Source: Thermoprotei archaeon
GTDB taxonomy: Archaea > Thermoproteota > Thermoprotei_A > Sulfolobales > Fervidicoccaceae
Length of the DNA stretch: 35,360 nt
NCBI GenBank assembly: GCA_022759165.1
Contig: JAEMPT010000082.1
Location: 1 to 35,360, forward strand
Direction: 5' to 3'
Shown here: one piece after another, positions 7,433 to 14,486 of the stretch
Layout of the letters: the number at the start of each line of letters is the position of its first letter
Numbering within the stretch: position 1 is the first letter of the stretch
Made by a program: the position numbers and the translations under genes
The notes under the pieces: model-generated
Told to the model about the DNA's origin: nothing
What the model saw: the letters and a program-made list of their open reading frames with translations, nothing else
The model's database searches: none

Positions 7433-8225
7433 GAACTGTTGCCCCCCTAGAGAGCCTAGATATCGATGCTCTCCCCTGCTTCTTTATATAATCTGAAGCC
7501 TCTGCATTTAGCTTCATTAGATAGGGGCTACATGTAGTAGAGGAGGGGAGCAACAGGTATTCTTTCCCTTCCCCAGGAAATAGCGGTAGCGATGAAGGTC
7601 TATCACCGCTCTGAGCTGACGCGTATATCGCATTCGATGCTCTTATGATGGCTTTGGCTCCTGCCTCGCTTTCTCCCGCATATATTAAGGAAAGACCTTC
7701 TATCATATCGTAGATCGAGCTCTTAGGTGCTATGATTTCCAAGGTTTTCGGCTCCCTATAGAGAACTGCCACCCTAAGTGCTTCATGCGGATAAAAGTAT
7801 CTGAGCAATGCAGGGGCCTTCTCTCCTATCGAGTATATATTCATGCCTCCCAGCAATGATGAAGCTAGAATAGCCTTGAGCTCTTGCGGAGCATTAAGTT
7901 CATTGACGATGTTAACTTCTCTTTTTAAAGCGTAAAACGAGGACAATATGGCAGCGATCGAGCACGAAATGCAATCTTCTCTCTCCAAAGGCTTTCTCGG
8001 GAAGAATAGCTGAGCCCTACCTAGTCCAAACATGCTCAATATCTTTTCTATTTCGTCATTCGATTGTGCGCAACTACATTTAAGGGTAAGCTTAAGGCCT
8101 GTACCTTCATTTATTGCCTCAGATGTATATTCTTCCCCTTCGATCGCCAGTAAGAATATCAGGCGAGAATCGTCTGCCCTTAACCGGGAAATGATCATCT
8201 CAGGAACCGTGGCAATTGCTCTCAT
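7422..8225 (-). CDS. Protein of unknown function, convergent with polB2
   Basis: I do not recognise this 267-residue soluble protein. The start is supported by GAGGTA 5 nt upstream of the ATG. Visible features are two cysteine pairs, CSC at 50-52 and CISC at 85-88, and a small-residue-rich helical stretch (IIRASNAIYASAQSGDRPSS). There are no membrane segments. The cysteine pairs could bind a metal or form disulfides. A kinase fold of the GHMP type was considered, but its phosphate-binding loop is not present. It runs towards polB2 and overlaps its last 11 nt. Such tail-to-tail overlap says little about function. Confidence 0.75.
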   Translation of the reverse strand: MRAIATVPEMIISRLRADDSRLIFLLAIEGEEYTSEAINEGTGLKLTLKCSCAQSNDEIEKILSMFGLGRAQLFFPRKPLEREDCISCSIAAILSSFYALKREVNIVNELNAPQELKAILASSLLGGMNIYSIGEKAPALLRYFYPHEALRVAVLYREPKTLEIIAPKSSIYDMIEGLSLIYAGESEAGAKAIIRASNAIYASAQSGDRPSSLPLFPGEGKEYLLLPSSTTCSPYLMKLNAEASDYIKKQGRASISRLSRGATVLIG

Positions 8226-8428
8226 ATTCTTACCTCAAGGTTTTAGTTCGGAAATCCCTTGTGACCTCTGAATTAACTGAAGAAGTTATGGGCTATTCGT
8301 CCTCTTTTAATTTATTTCTTTTACTAGCATTTTTTTAATTGGCTAGGGTTAAAGAACGTTTTAGCTCGTCGATGAGCAGGAGTTTTTATTTCAGGCCCTT
8401 CAAATGCAAAGATCAGCGAAGGTGGAAT

Positions 8429-9130
8429 ATGCCTCAAATTTACGTGGGAACCAGCGGTTGGACTTACGACTGGAACGAGGGTGGTAGTTTCGACTGGTAT
8501 TCATCTTACTCAGGCCTCAACGCTGTCGAGTTGAATGCTAGCTTTTATAGATTTCCATTCCCTTCGCAAATCTCAGGGTGGAGGAAAAAAGGGGCTAATA
8601 TGAGGTGGTCAGTGAAGGTCAACAGGTTAATAACGCATATTAGAAGGCTTAGCCCTTTGTCGCTACAAACTTGGGAAAAGTTCAGAAGATTATTTACTGC
8701 GATGGACGAAGTCATCGATTTCTTCTTATTCCAGATGCCTCCAAATTTTTCATGCAATCGTGAGGCTCTTGAGAAAATAGAATTATTCGAAAAATCGGCA
8801 AAGCTTGGAAATAGAATGGCAATAGAATTCAGAAACTCCTCGTGCTTTAACGAAGAGGTGGTCAATTGGGCCGAAAAAATCGGTATAACCCTAGTCTCAG
8901 TTGATAGCCCACAAATTTCTTGGTTTATCAAGACAGGTAAAATAATTTACGTCAGGTTGCATGGTAGAAGTGATTGGTATATCCATCGATATACGGAAAA
9001 AGAGCTTGAAGAGATAGCCGAAAAATCTCTTTCACTGCACCCTGAGAAACTCTACGTTTTTTTCAATAATGACCACTGGATGCTAGACAATGCAAGGATG
9101 CTTCTCGAAATATTGAGGAAGAAAACCTAG
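8429..9130 (+). CDS. DUF72 (YecE-like) TIM-barrel family protein
   Basis: The N-terminus QIYVGTSGWTYDW, followed by LNAVELNASFYRFP and later LFQMPPNF, AIEFRNSS and YVRLHGR, is typical of DUF72, a TIM-barrel family of unknown biochemical role. The frame extends upstream to 8339, but the family normally begins at the MPQIYVGTSGW Met. That ATG has GGTGG just before it and a TATA-like AGTTTTTATTT at 8382-8392, so 8429 is used, giving 233 residues. It is a single gene with its own promoter, diverging from the unknown gene on its left. Confidence 0.9.
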   Translation: MPQIYVGTSGWTYDWNEGGSFDWYSSYSGLNAVELNASFYRFPFPSQISGWRKKGANMRWSVKVNRLITHIRRLSPLSLQTWEKFRRLFTAMDEVIDFFLFQMPPNFSCNREALEKIELFEKSAKLGNRMAIEFRNSSCFNEEVVNWAEKIGITLVSVDSPQISWFIKTGKIIYVRLHGRSDWYIHRYTEKELEEIAEKSLSLHPEKLYVFFNNDHWMLDNARMLLEILRKKT

Positions 9131-9192
9131 CTTTCGGGCTCAAACGCTTAAATCTAGGGGTCCTCAAAAAATTGTGAAAATATCGTAAATTG

Positions 9193-9212
9193 TTCATAAA
9201 AATTTTTATGAA
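9193..9212. promoter_or_regulatory. 20-bp perfect palindrome over the nucleotidyltransferase promoter
   Basis: The sequence is TTCATAAAAATTTTTATGAA, identical to its reverse complement. It contains the TATA-like centre of the downstream gene. Transcription would start near 9229, just before the GGTGAGG ribosome binding site at 9233-9239. A dimeric repressor bound here would block TBP. The palindrome is visible; the regulatory role is inferred. Confidence 0.45.
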
Positions 9213-9244
9213 AGCAGTGCTTAACTTAATTTGGTGAGGAATGT

Positions 9245-9985
9245 TTGAAAAAAGCAACAGCTTTGATTGTCGCTGGAGGGAAGGGGACCAGATTTCATCC
9301 TTACACTGAGATAATCCCGAAGCCTATGATACCTCTTGGTAATGAAGAAAGGCCTGTGCTCGAATTCATTGTACGTTGGCTAGAAAGGTTTGGAATAAAG
9401 GATATAGTCATGCTTGTTAACCACAGGTGGAAATATATTAGAAACTACTTCGGAAATGGAGAGAGGTTTGGAGTGAGAATTACGTATTCAATAGATGAGC
9501 CAGGAGGCTACACTAACACAGGCGGAGCCGTCTATAAGGCTTATCTAGATGGTCTCGTGGATGATTTGGCCCTTATATGGTACGGAGACATTCTCGCTAA
9601 GATCGATTTGAACAACCTTCTTACATTTCATTTAGAGAAAAATTCCGAAATAACCTTAGTAGTCTCTAGAAAATACTCGGTCCCTGTTGGTGTAGCGGAG
9701 CTAGACCAAGATGGAAAGGTTAAAAGCATGGTTGAGAAGCCCGTGCTCAATATAAATGCTACAATTGGAGTGGGAGTTGTTCAAAGGAGCGTCTTCGAAG
9801 GCGGTATCATTGAAAAACTTAAGAAGGACTTTGACTTCATGGGCGACCTCGTACCGCACGCTATAAAAATGGGGAAAAGAGTCTATGGGTACATTTATGA
9901 AGGAGATTGGTACGACGTTGGTAGTTTGGAAAGGTATAAAAAAATCAATGAGAATGAGCTCGAAAGTGAGTTCGGTTTTCAATAA
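9245..9985 (+). CDS. Sugar-1-phosphate nucleotidyltransferase
   Basis: Cytosolic enzyme of the NTP-transferase family that would make an NDP-sugar from NTP and a sugar 1-phosphate, for glycan or lipid glycosylation. The signature AGGKGTRFHPYTE followed by PKPMIPLG (nucleotide and magnesium binding) starts at residue 8, and the sugar-binding half has YGDILAKIDL, VEKPV and GDWYDVGS. At 246 residues it lacks the left-handed beta-helix of bifunctional acyltransferase forms, so it is a minimal RmlA/ManC-like core. Nucleotide and sugar cannot be decided. The start is TTG with GGTGAGG 5 nt upstream; an ATG at 9241 is in another frame. It is a single gene. Confidence 0.9.
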   Translation: MKKATALIVAGGKGTRFHPYTEIIPKPMIPLGNEERPVLEFIVRWLERFGIKDIVMLVNHRWKYIRNYFGNGERFGVRITYSIDEPGGYTNTGGAVYKAYLDGLVDDLALIWYGDILAKIDLNNLLTFHLEKNSEITLVVSRKYSVPVGVAELDQDGKVKSMVEKPVLNINATIGVGVVQRSVFEGGIIEKLKKDFDFMGDLVPHAIKMGKRVYGYIYEGDWYDVGSLERYKKINENELESEFGFQ

Positions 9986-10002
9986 ATATTCTTTTGGATT
10001 TT

Positions 10003-10037
10003 CCTCCCGCCTTTTAAGGCGGGTGCTTCAGTTGTAA
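10003..10037 (-). repeat. Dispersed TTACAACTG-hairpin element, copy 2 (best preserved)
   Basis: On the minus strand it is TTACAACTGAAGCA followed by the hairpin CCCGCC-TTAAAA-GGCGGG and then AGGA. The core matches copies at 4721-4755 and 35331-35360. The hairpin plus AGGA layout resembles IS200/IS605 right ends, where it forms the 3' end of the TnpB guide RNA. There is no T-tract, so it is a poor intrinsic terminator. It lies 17 nt after the nucleotidyltransferase stop and just upstream of the carboxypeptidase promoter. Confidence 0.55.
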
Positions 10038-10099
10038 TAGCAATAAGGAAAAGTTTAAACTTGTGTCTCCCTATTAGCTTCTTTGTCGAGGTGCTCGAA

Positions 10100-11611
10100 T
10101 TGGATAACTCGTTTAAAAGATATTTCTCTGACCCAACTGTACTTGAGATATTGAATAAATACAAACAGATATGGAGTCTAGGCTATGCAATGTCGCTTAT
10201 TGAGTGGGACATGGAGACCTATATGCCACCTGAGGGTATAGCAGAAAGGGGTACAGCGAACTCACAGCTAGCAGTCCTACAGCATAAGCTTTTGCTTTCT
10301 CCAGATTTCCAGGAACTGGTGGAAAAGGCCAAAGGAAAAGAAGGGCTAAGCGATCAGGAGAAGGGGGTAATCAGGGTCCTGGGCAGGGAGGTTGAGAGAG
10401 CAAGGAAGCTTCCGGAGAGGCTTATAGCTGAACTGAGGGAAGTTACAACAAAAGCGCATGAAGCCTGGGTTATCTCGAGGGAAAAGAAGGAGGCTGAACC
10501 CTTCCTTTCTTACTTAGACAAAATAGTAGCGCTAGAAAGAGAAATGGCTGATAAACTCGGGTATGAAGAGCATCCATACGATGCATTGATGGATTACTTC
10601 GAAGAGGGGTTTACGACCAAAAAGGCTGATGAAATGTTCACTGCCATATTACCCACGCTGAAAAAATCCCTGGAAAAAGTAATGAATGATGAGACTTTTC
10701 CAAGGTGTCATTATCTTGAGACATTCAGATATGAAATTAGTAAAGCAGAAAGAATAAACAGGAAGATACTTGAGACCGTGGGATTTCCAAAGAGCAGGGC
10801 CAGGCTTGATGTATCGGCCCATCCGTTCACTATAAACATAGGACTGAAGGATGTGAGGATAACTACAAGGTATGAGGGGTTCGATATAAGGAGGACGATT
10901 CTATCCACGGTCCACGAGTTCGGACATGCTCTCTATGAACTACAGATAGATGAAGCATTGTCCGGCACTCCCATAGGGACGGGAGTTAGTATGGGGGTGC
11001 ATGAGAGCCAATCCAGATTTTGGGAGAATGTCTTGGGGAGGAGCAGGGCTTTCTCCGCTATAATAGGGGAGCTACTTAGAGGAGAATTCCCAGAGCTAAA
11101 AGATTATAGCGATGGAGAAATCTATAGATACGTAAACCTTGTCAGACCAAGCCTAATAAGAGTAGATGCTGATGAGTTGACCTACAACTTCCACATAGCA
11201 TTGAGGTTCGAAATTGAGAAGCGTCTCATAGCTGGGGAAGTAAAAGTCTCAGACGTCCCAGAGTTATGGAACAACATGATGGAGAGTATGCTGGGCGTAA
11301 GACCGAGAAACTTTGCTGAGGGGTTCCTGCAGGACATCCATTGGAGTCAAGGCAGCATAGGATACTTCCCCTCCTACAGCCTTGGGACAGTGCTAGCGGC
11401 GCAGATAGGGGCTAAAATGGAATCAGATATGGGAAAGCTAGGAGAAATAATTGAGAGAAGGGATTTCGGAGCCGTAAGGGAGTGGCTCAGGGAAAAGATA
11501 CATAGGTTCGGCTCAACATATGCTCCTAGGGAGCTTCTCAAGAATTCACTCGGCGAGGATGTAAACCCAAGCTACTTTGCTAAATATATTGAGGAAAAAT
11601 ATTCTAAATAA
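10100..11611 (+). CDS. M32 family metallocarboxypeptidase (carboxypeptidase Taq)
   Basis: Zinc- or cobalt-dependent carboxypeptidase that removes C-terminal residues from peptides in the cytosol. All M32 hallmarks are present in order: AHPFTIN, the metal-binding HEFGH (about residues 272-276) followed by ALYE, HESQSRFWEN with the third ligand Glu, RVDADELTYNFHI, and GSIGYFPSYSLG. The frame is open from 10061, but the TTG at 10100 is preferred because GAGGTG lies 6 nt before it, giving 503 residues, the normal size. A TATA-like AGTTTAAACT lies upstream at 10052-10061. It converges on the M29 aminopeptidase with an 8-nt overlap, so two peptide-degrading enzymes are tail to tail. Confidence 0.96.
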   Translation: MDNSFKRYFSDPTVLEILNKYKQIWSLGYAMSLIEWDMETYMPPEGIAERGTANSQLAVLQHKLLLSPDFQELVEKAKGKEGLSDQEKGVIRVLGREVERARKLPERLIAELREVTTKAHEAWVISREKKEAEPFLSYLDKIVALEREMADKLGYEEHPYDALMDYFEEGFTTKKADEMFTAILPTLKKSLEKVMNDETFPRCHYLETFRYEISKAERINRKILETVGFPKSRARLDVSAHPFTINIGLKDVRITTRYEGFDIRRTILSTVHEFGHALYELQIDEALSGTPIGTGVSMGVHESQSRFWENVLGRSRAFSAIIGELLRGEFPELKDYSDGEIYRYVNLVRPSLIRVDADELTYNFHIALRFEIEKRLIAGEVKVSDVPELWNNMMESMLGVRPRNFAEGFLQDIHWSQGSIGYFPSYSLGTVLAAQIGAKMESDMGKLGEIIERRDFGAVREWLREKIHRFGSTYAPRELLKNSLGEDVNPSYFAKYIEEKYSK

Positions 11612-12716
11612 TGCCTTTTATGAAGGCACCGTTTTCGTAGACCAAATCTCCATCTACGTATATTTTCCCCTTTCTCATGTCTTTTATCATATCCCAATGG
11701 ATTGAGGAGAAGTTCTTCCCTCCCGTTTGGATATATGCCGATCCCAGCGCCAAATGTATGGTACCGCCTATCTTTTCATCGAATAAAATCTCCCTGGTGA
11801 ACCTGTCTATATTATAGTTCAACCCGAATGCAAATTCTCCTAGCCTCTTTGCACCATCATCAGTAGCGATCATTTTCTTCAAGAACTCCTCTCCTTTTTC
11901 GGCTGAGGCCTCAATTACTTCGCCCTTTTTGAAGTTTAACCGGATCCCCTTAACTTCCACTCCTCTCCAGATTGCTGGATAGCTATATGTAATGTATCCT
12001 TCTGCTGAATCCTCAATCGGGGAGCTGAATACCTCGCCTCCAGGCATATTATTCTTTCCATCGTCATTTACCCAGATTCTACCATCGAACCTCAAATAAA
12101 GGTCTGTATCATCAGCAAGCACTCTGATCTCCTTGGCCTTTTTTAGGAAAAGGGCTACTTTTTCCTGCTGCGCTGCTTGCTTGGTCCATTCCAGCACAGG
12201 ATCTTCTGAGAAAAGCTTCACTGCCCTGAATACGAACTCTCTCCATTCTAACGGAGAAAACCCGGCTTCCTGAGCCATTGAATTCGTTGGATACGCTGTC
12301 ACCGTCCACCTGAGAGTGCCACTAGCATCTCTTTTAAGCATTATGTCACTGAGGGGCTTAGAAGCCAACGCCACCTTTCTAATCCTCTCCGGGTCTACAT
12401 TTATGAGTGGCTTTGAATGCGTGGGGGCTATGATTCGTATCATGCCGCTGATGTTTTCCATTATAAATTTGTCTATCGGAGAAAGGTACTCCAGAAGCTC
12501 AGGAGGCGCATACCTATAGAAGTACTCGTTTAGCTCTTCATTGGAAATGACTATTCTCGGGTATCCGCCTGCGTCTACGACCTTCTTGAATATCTCCGTT
12601 ATTAAAGGCATAGCAGCTATAGTAGAGGATATGGATATTTCGGAAAGGGGCTTAACTCCTATGCAGTAGTTCACGAGAAGAGTCGCGAACTTTTCTTCGG
12701 GTGTCTTGAAGGACAT
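11604..12716 (-). CDS. M29 family aminopeptidase (thermophilic metalloprotease)
   Basis: Metal-dependent aminopeptidase releasing N-terminal residues from peptides. Family ligand motifs are visible: NMPGGEVFSSP, GEFAFGLNYNID, GGTIHLALGSAY and SSIHWDMI, supplying the Glu, Glu, His and His/Asp metal ligands of M29 enzymes. The length of 370 residues fits the family. Two in-frame ATGs are close together. The one at 12716 is chosen because GGTGG lies 6 nt upstream of it, whereas the ATG at 12722 directly abuts that element. The 3' end overlaps the convergent M32 gene by 8 nt. The upstream intergenic region holds its TATA-like element and a candidate C/D box sRNA on the other strand. Confidence 0.95.
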   Translation of the reverse strand: MSFKTPEEKFATLLVNYCIGVKPLSEISISSTIAAMPLITEIFKKVVDAGGYPRIVISNEELNEYFYRYAPPELLEYLSPIDKFIMENISGMIRIIAPTHSKPLINVDPERIRKVALASKPLSDIMLKRDASGTLRWTVTAYPTNSMAQEAGFSPLEWREFVFRAVKLFSEDPVLEWTKQAAQQEKVALFLKKAKEIRVLADDTDLYLRFDGRIWVNDDGKNNMPGGEVFSSPIEDSAEGYITYSYPAIWRGVEVKGIRLNFKKGEVIEASAEKGEEFLKKMIATDDGAKRLGEFAFGLNYNIDRFTREILFDEKIGGTIHLALGSAYIQTGGKNFSSIHWDMIKDMRKGKIYVDGDLVYENGAFIKGII

Positions 12717-12767
12717 CAACATCCACCTAGCAGGGTTTATTATTATGAAGGGAGAGATTTAAAGTTT

Positions 12768-12827
12768 GGGATGATGTAGCTCGAAAGGACGGAGCTGAAG
12801 CGATGACAGCCCCGCGCAGGTCTGACC
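12768..12827 (+). ncRNA. Candidate C/D box sRNA
   Basis: About 60 nt with the full box order of an archaeal methylation guide RNA: C box ATGATGT (12771-12777, one mismatch to RTGATGA), D' box CTGA (12795-12798), C' box GCGATGA (12800-12806, one mismatch) and D box CTGA (12822-12825). The guide spacers are 17 and 15 nt. The ends GGG and CCT can form a short terminal stem. It fills the gap between two minus-strand genes, is GC-richer than its flanks, and has a TATA-like TTTATTATTA at 12736-12745 on its own strand. The D'/C' gap is only 1 nt, shorter than usual. Guide targets were not determined. Confidence 0.42.
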
Positions 12828-13727
12828 TTATTGAGTAGGTTCTTCATGAATGTGAATTTGCTTAACCATTGGAATTCTCTCCTTGACCTCAGACTCAATC
12901 TCATCTGCTATAGAATGTGCTTCCTCTAGGCTCATTTTTCCATTCACTTCAAGTACTAGATCCACCAGTAGGTCTCCTCCAGAGTCCCTCACTATAACTT
13001 CTTTTACGCCTTTAACCCCTTTGATTGAACTAGTTATTTGCTTTATCTTTGGGACGATTTCCTCTACGTTTTTGTCCATGAGGACTTGCGATACCTTAGT
13101 CATCAGCCCGAGCGCCTCATATAGGATAAACATGGAGATCGCTAACGTGAGTAAAGCGTCTATTCTAGCAATGCCGGTAGCATACCCTATGATAACCCCT
13201 ACAGTAGCACCAAGAGTAATTAAAGCATCCATTTTGTGATGCAGGGCATCTGCGAGACATAGAGAGGAGTTACTTGAATCTCCCAGCCTTTTGGCGAAAA
13301 TATAGTTATAATATTTAATCGCTACGCTGATCAGAGTTATAGTTGATGCCAACACTATATATTTCCCTTCATAAGGAGCTGGTGCGAGGAAAGATCTGAC
13401 TCCCTCAACTAAAAATATTCCGCCCAGGACAAAGAGCGCGACTCCTATGAACAAGGATCCTAGGTCTGCGGCCTTCCCATGCCCAAACGGATGATCTTCA
13501 TCCGGGGGTCTCGAGGCGATCTTCGAAGATACAAATACTCCCAAGGAAGTTATACTGTCACTGAGGCCATGGAAAGCATCGGTTATCAATGCACCACTGC
13601 CTATTAAAAGGCCAGCCACCAGCCTCAGGAAAAATATCACAATGTTTATAAATATTGAAGCTATTGCTTCTATTCTTTCCGCCTTTCTAGGATCTGTTCT
13701 ACGCAATTCATTTATGGTTCTAGCCAT
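12828..13727 (-). CDS. Cation diffusion facilitator (CDF) metal exporter
   Basis: Membrane antiporter expected to export divalent metals (Zn2+, or Mn/Fe/Co) in exchange for protons. Six hydrophobic segments are seen, with the metal site contributed by AFHGLSD in helix 2 and HHKMD in helix 5, an HxxxD/HxxxD pattern that usually indicates zinc/cadmium type. HPFGHGKA follows helix 2 as in the family, and the cytoplasmic C-terminal domain ends in a His-rich VKQIHIHEEP. The start at 13727 (MARTINELRR) has GAGG 4 nt upstream and gives 299 residues. An upstream ATG at 13764-13766 overlaps the previous stop as ATGA and would add 13 residues, so it cannot be excluded. It follows the exported-protein gene directly and is probably co-transcribed with it. 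Confidence 0.93.
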   Translation of the reverse strand: MARTINELRRTDPRKAERIEAIASIFINIVIFFLRLVAGLLIGSGALITDAFHGLSDSITSLGVFVSSKIASRPPDEDHPFGHGKAADLGSLFIGVALFVLGGIFLVEGVRSFLAPAPYEGKYIVLASTITLISVAIKYYNYIFAKRLGDSSNSSLCLADALHHKMDALITLGATVGVIIGYATGIARIDALLTLAISMFILYEALGLMTKVSQVLMDKNVEEIVPKIKQITSSIKGVKGVKEVIVRDSGGDLLVDLVLEVNGKMSLEEAHSIADEIESEVKERIPMVKQIHIHEEPTQ

Positions 13728-13762
13728 TCCTCCTCTGATTTGACAGGTTTTCAATGTTATTT

Positions 13763-14437
13763 TCATAGAACCCTATATTTGTTTCTATTGAAAATGCTAT
13801 AAGCCGCTAGAGCTATTATAAGAAAAGAAAAGAGCTCAAGAATCGTCAATTTCTCTACCGGAAGCTTTGTTCCCGAAACTGGTCCGTAGGGAGAGATTTC
13901 TAAGAAGAAGGCATAGACATTGCCCTGCTGAGAAGAGATATAGAAGTTCTCCATTATAAGAAGACCAGTCGAAGAATCATACATGGCGCTTTTAGAGCCT
14001 GAGGCAAAGCTTATCGTGACATCTATTCCTTCGACGAATCTTCCGTCACTGAGCTGGAATATCCCTTTACCTCCGTATGAAATCGTCCAGCCGTTCATTT
14101 CAATCCTGCCATTTTTCATAAGGGCGCTTATATTTTGTTGAGATAACCTGAAATGCGAAATGCTCGGCATTTCAATGACAGATTTTAGATCTTCCTGCGG
14201 TATTCCAAGTATAGACCCGGTTAGCGTGATGTCGGGAAACGGAGATTCCTTATAGAAAACTGTTAAGTTGGACAAGTAGTTCCCAGCTGCCATATTATCA
14301 TAGCTATCGTAAATTAGCAAATCGTATGGTATGTTGCCATTATTAATTATGTTTTGGTAATTCTCCGCGTGAACTTGAGGAATTGTAGCCAAGAGCAACG
14401 ATACTAGCAATGCCGAAGCTATCAGGAGCCTGACCAT
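13763..14437 (-). CDS. Exported, membrane-anchored protein of unknown function
   Basis: I do not recognise the family. The 224-residue protein has a clear signal peptide (hydrophobic residues 4-19, likely cleavage after QVHA at 24), an extracellular domain with NxS/T sequons (NLT, NIS), and a C-terminal hydrophobic segment at about 198-216 followed by the positive tail NRNKYRVL. It is thus probably anchored with its main domain outside. It lacks Cys and obvious catalytic motifs. A TATA-like AAATATAAT lies just upstream on the minus strand at about 14472-14482. The end overlaps the possible upstream ATG of the CDF gene, suggesting a two-gene unit. Confidence 0.8.
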   Translation of the reverse strand: MVRLLIASALLVSLLLATIPQVHAENYQNIINNGNIPYDLLIYDSYDNMAAGNYLSNLTVFYKESPFPDITLTGSILGIPQEDLKSVIEMPSISHFRLSQQNISALMKNGRIEMNGWTISYGGKGIFQLSDGRFVEGIDVTISFASGSKSAMYDSSTGLLIMENFYISSQQGNVYAFFLEISPYGPVSGTKLPVEKLTILELFSFLIIALAAYSIFNRNKYRVL

Positions 14438-14486
14438 GAATCATCGAATTGTTTTTAGATCACATAGATTAAAAAATAATTATATT

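Noticed and set aside
8339..8428. 30-codon N-terminal extension of the DUF72 protein
   Set aside because: A TATA-like element lies within it and the conserved protein begins at the later Met.
10006..10023. Intrinsic terminator after the nucleotidyltransferase gene
   Set aside because: The hairpin has no T-tract on the plus strand and recurs with a conserved flank elsewhere, so it was assigned to the dispersed element instead.
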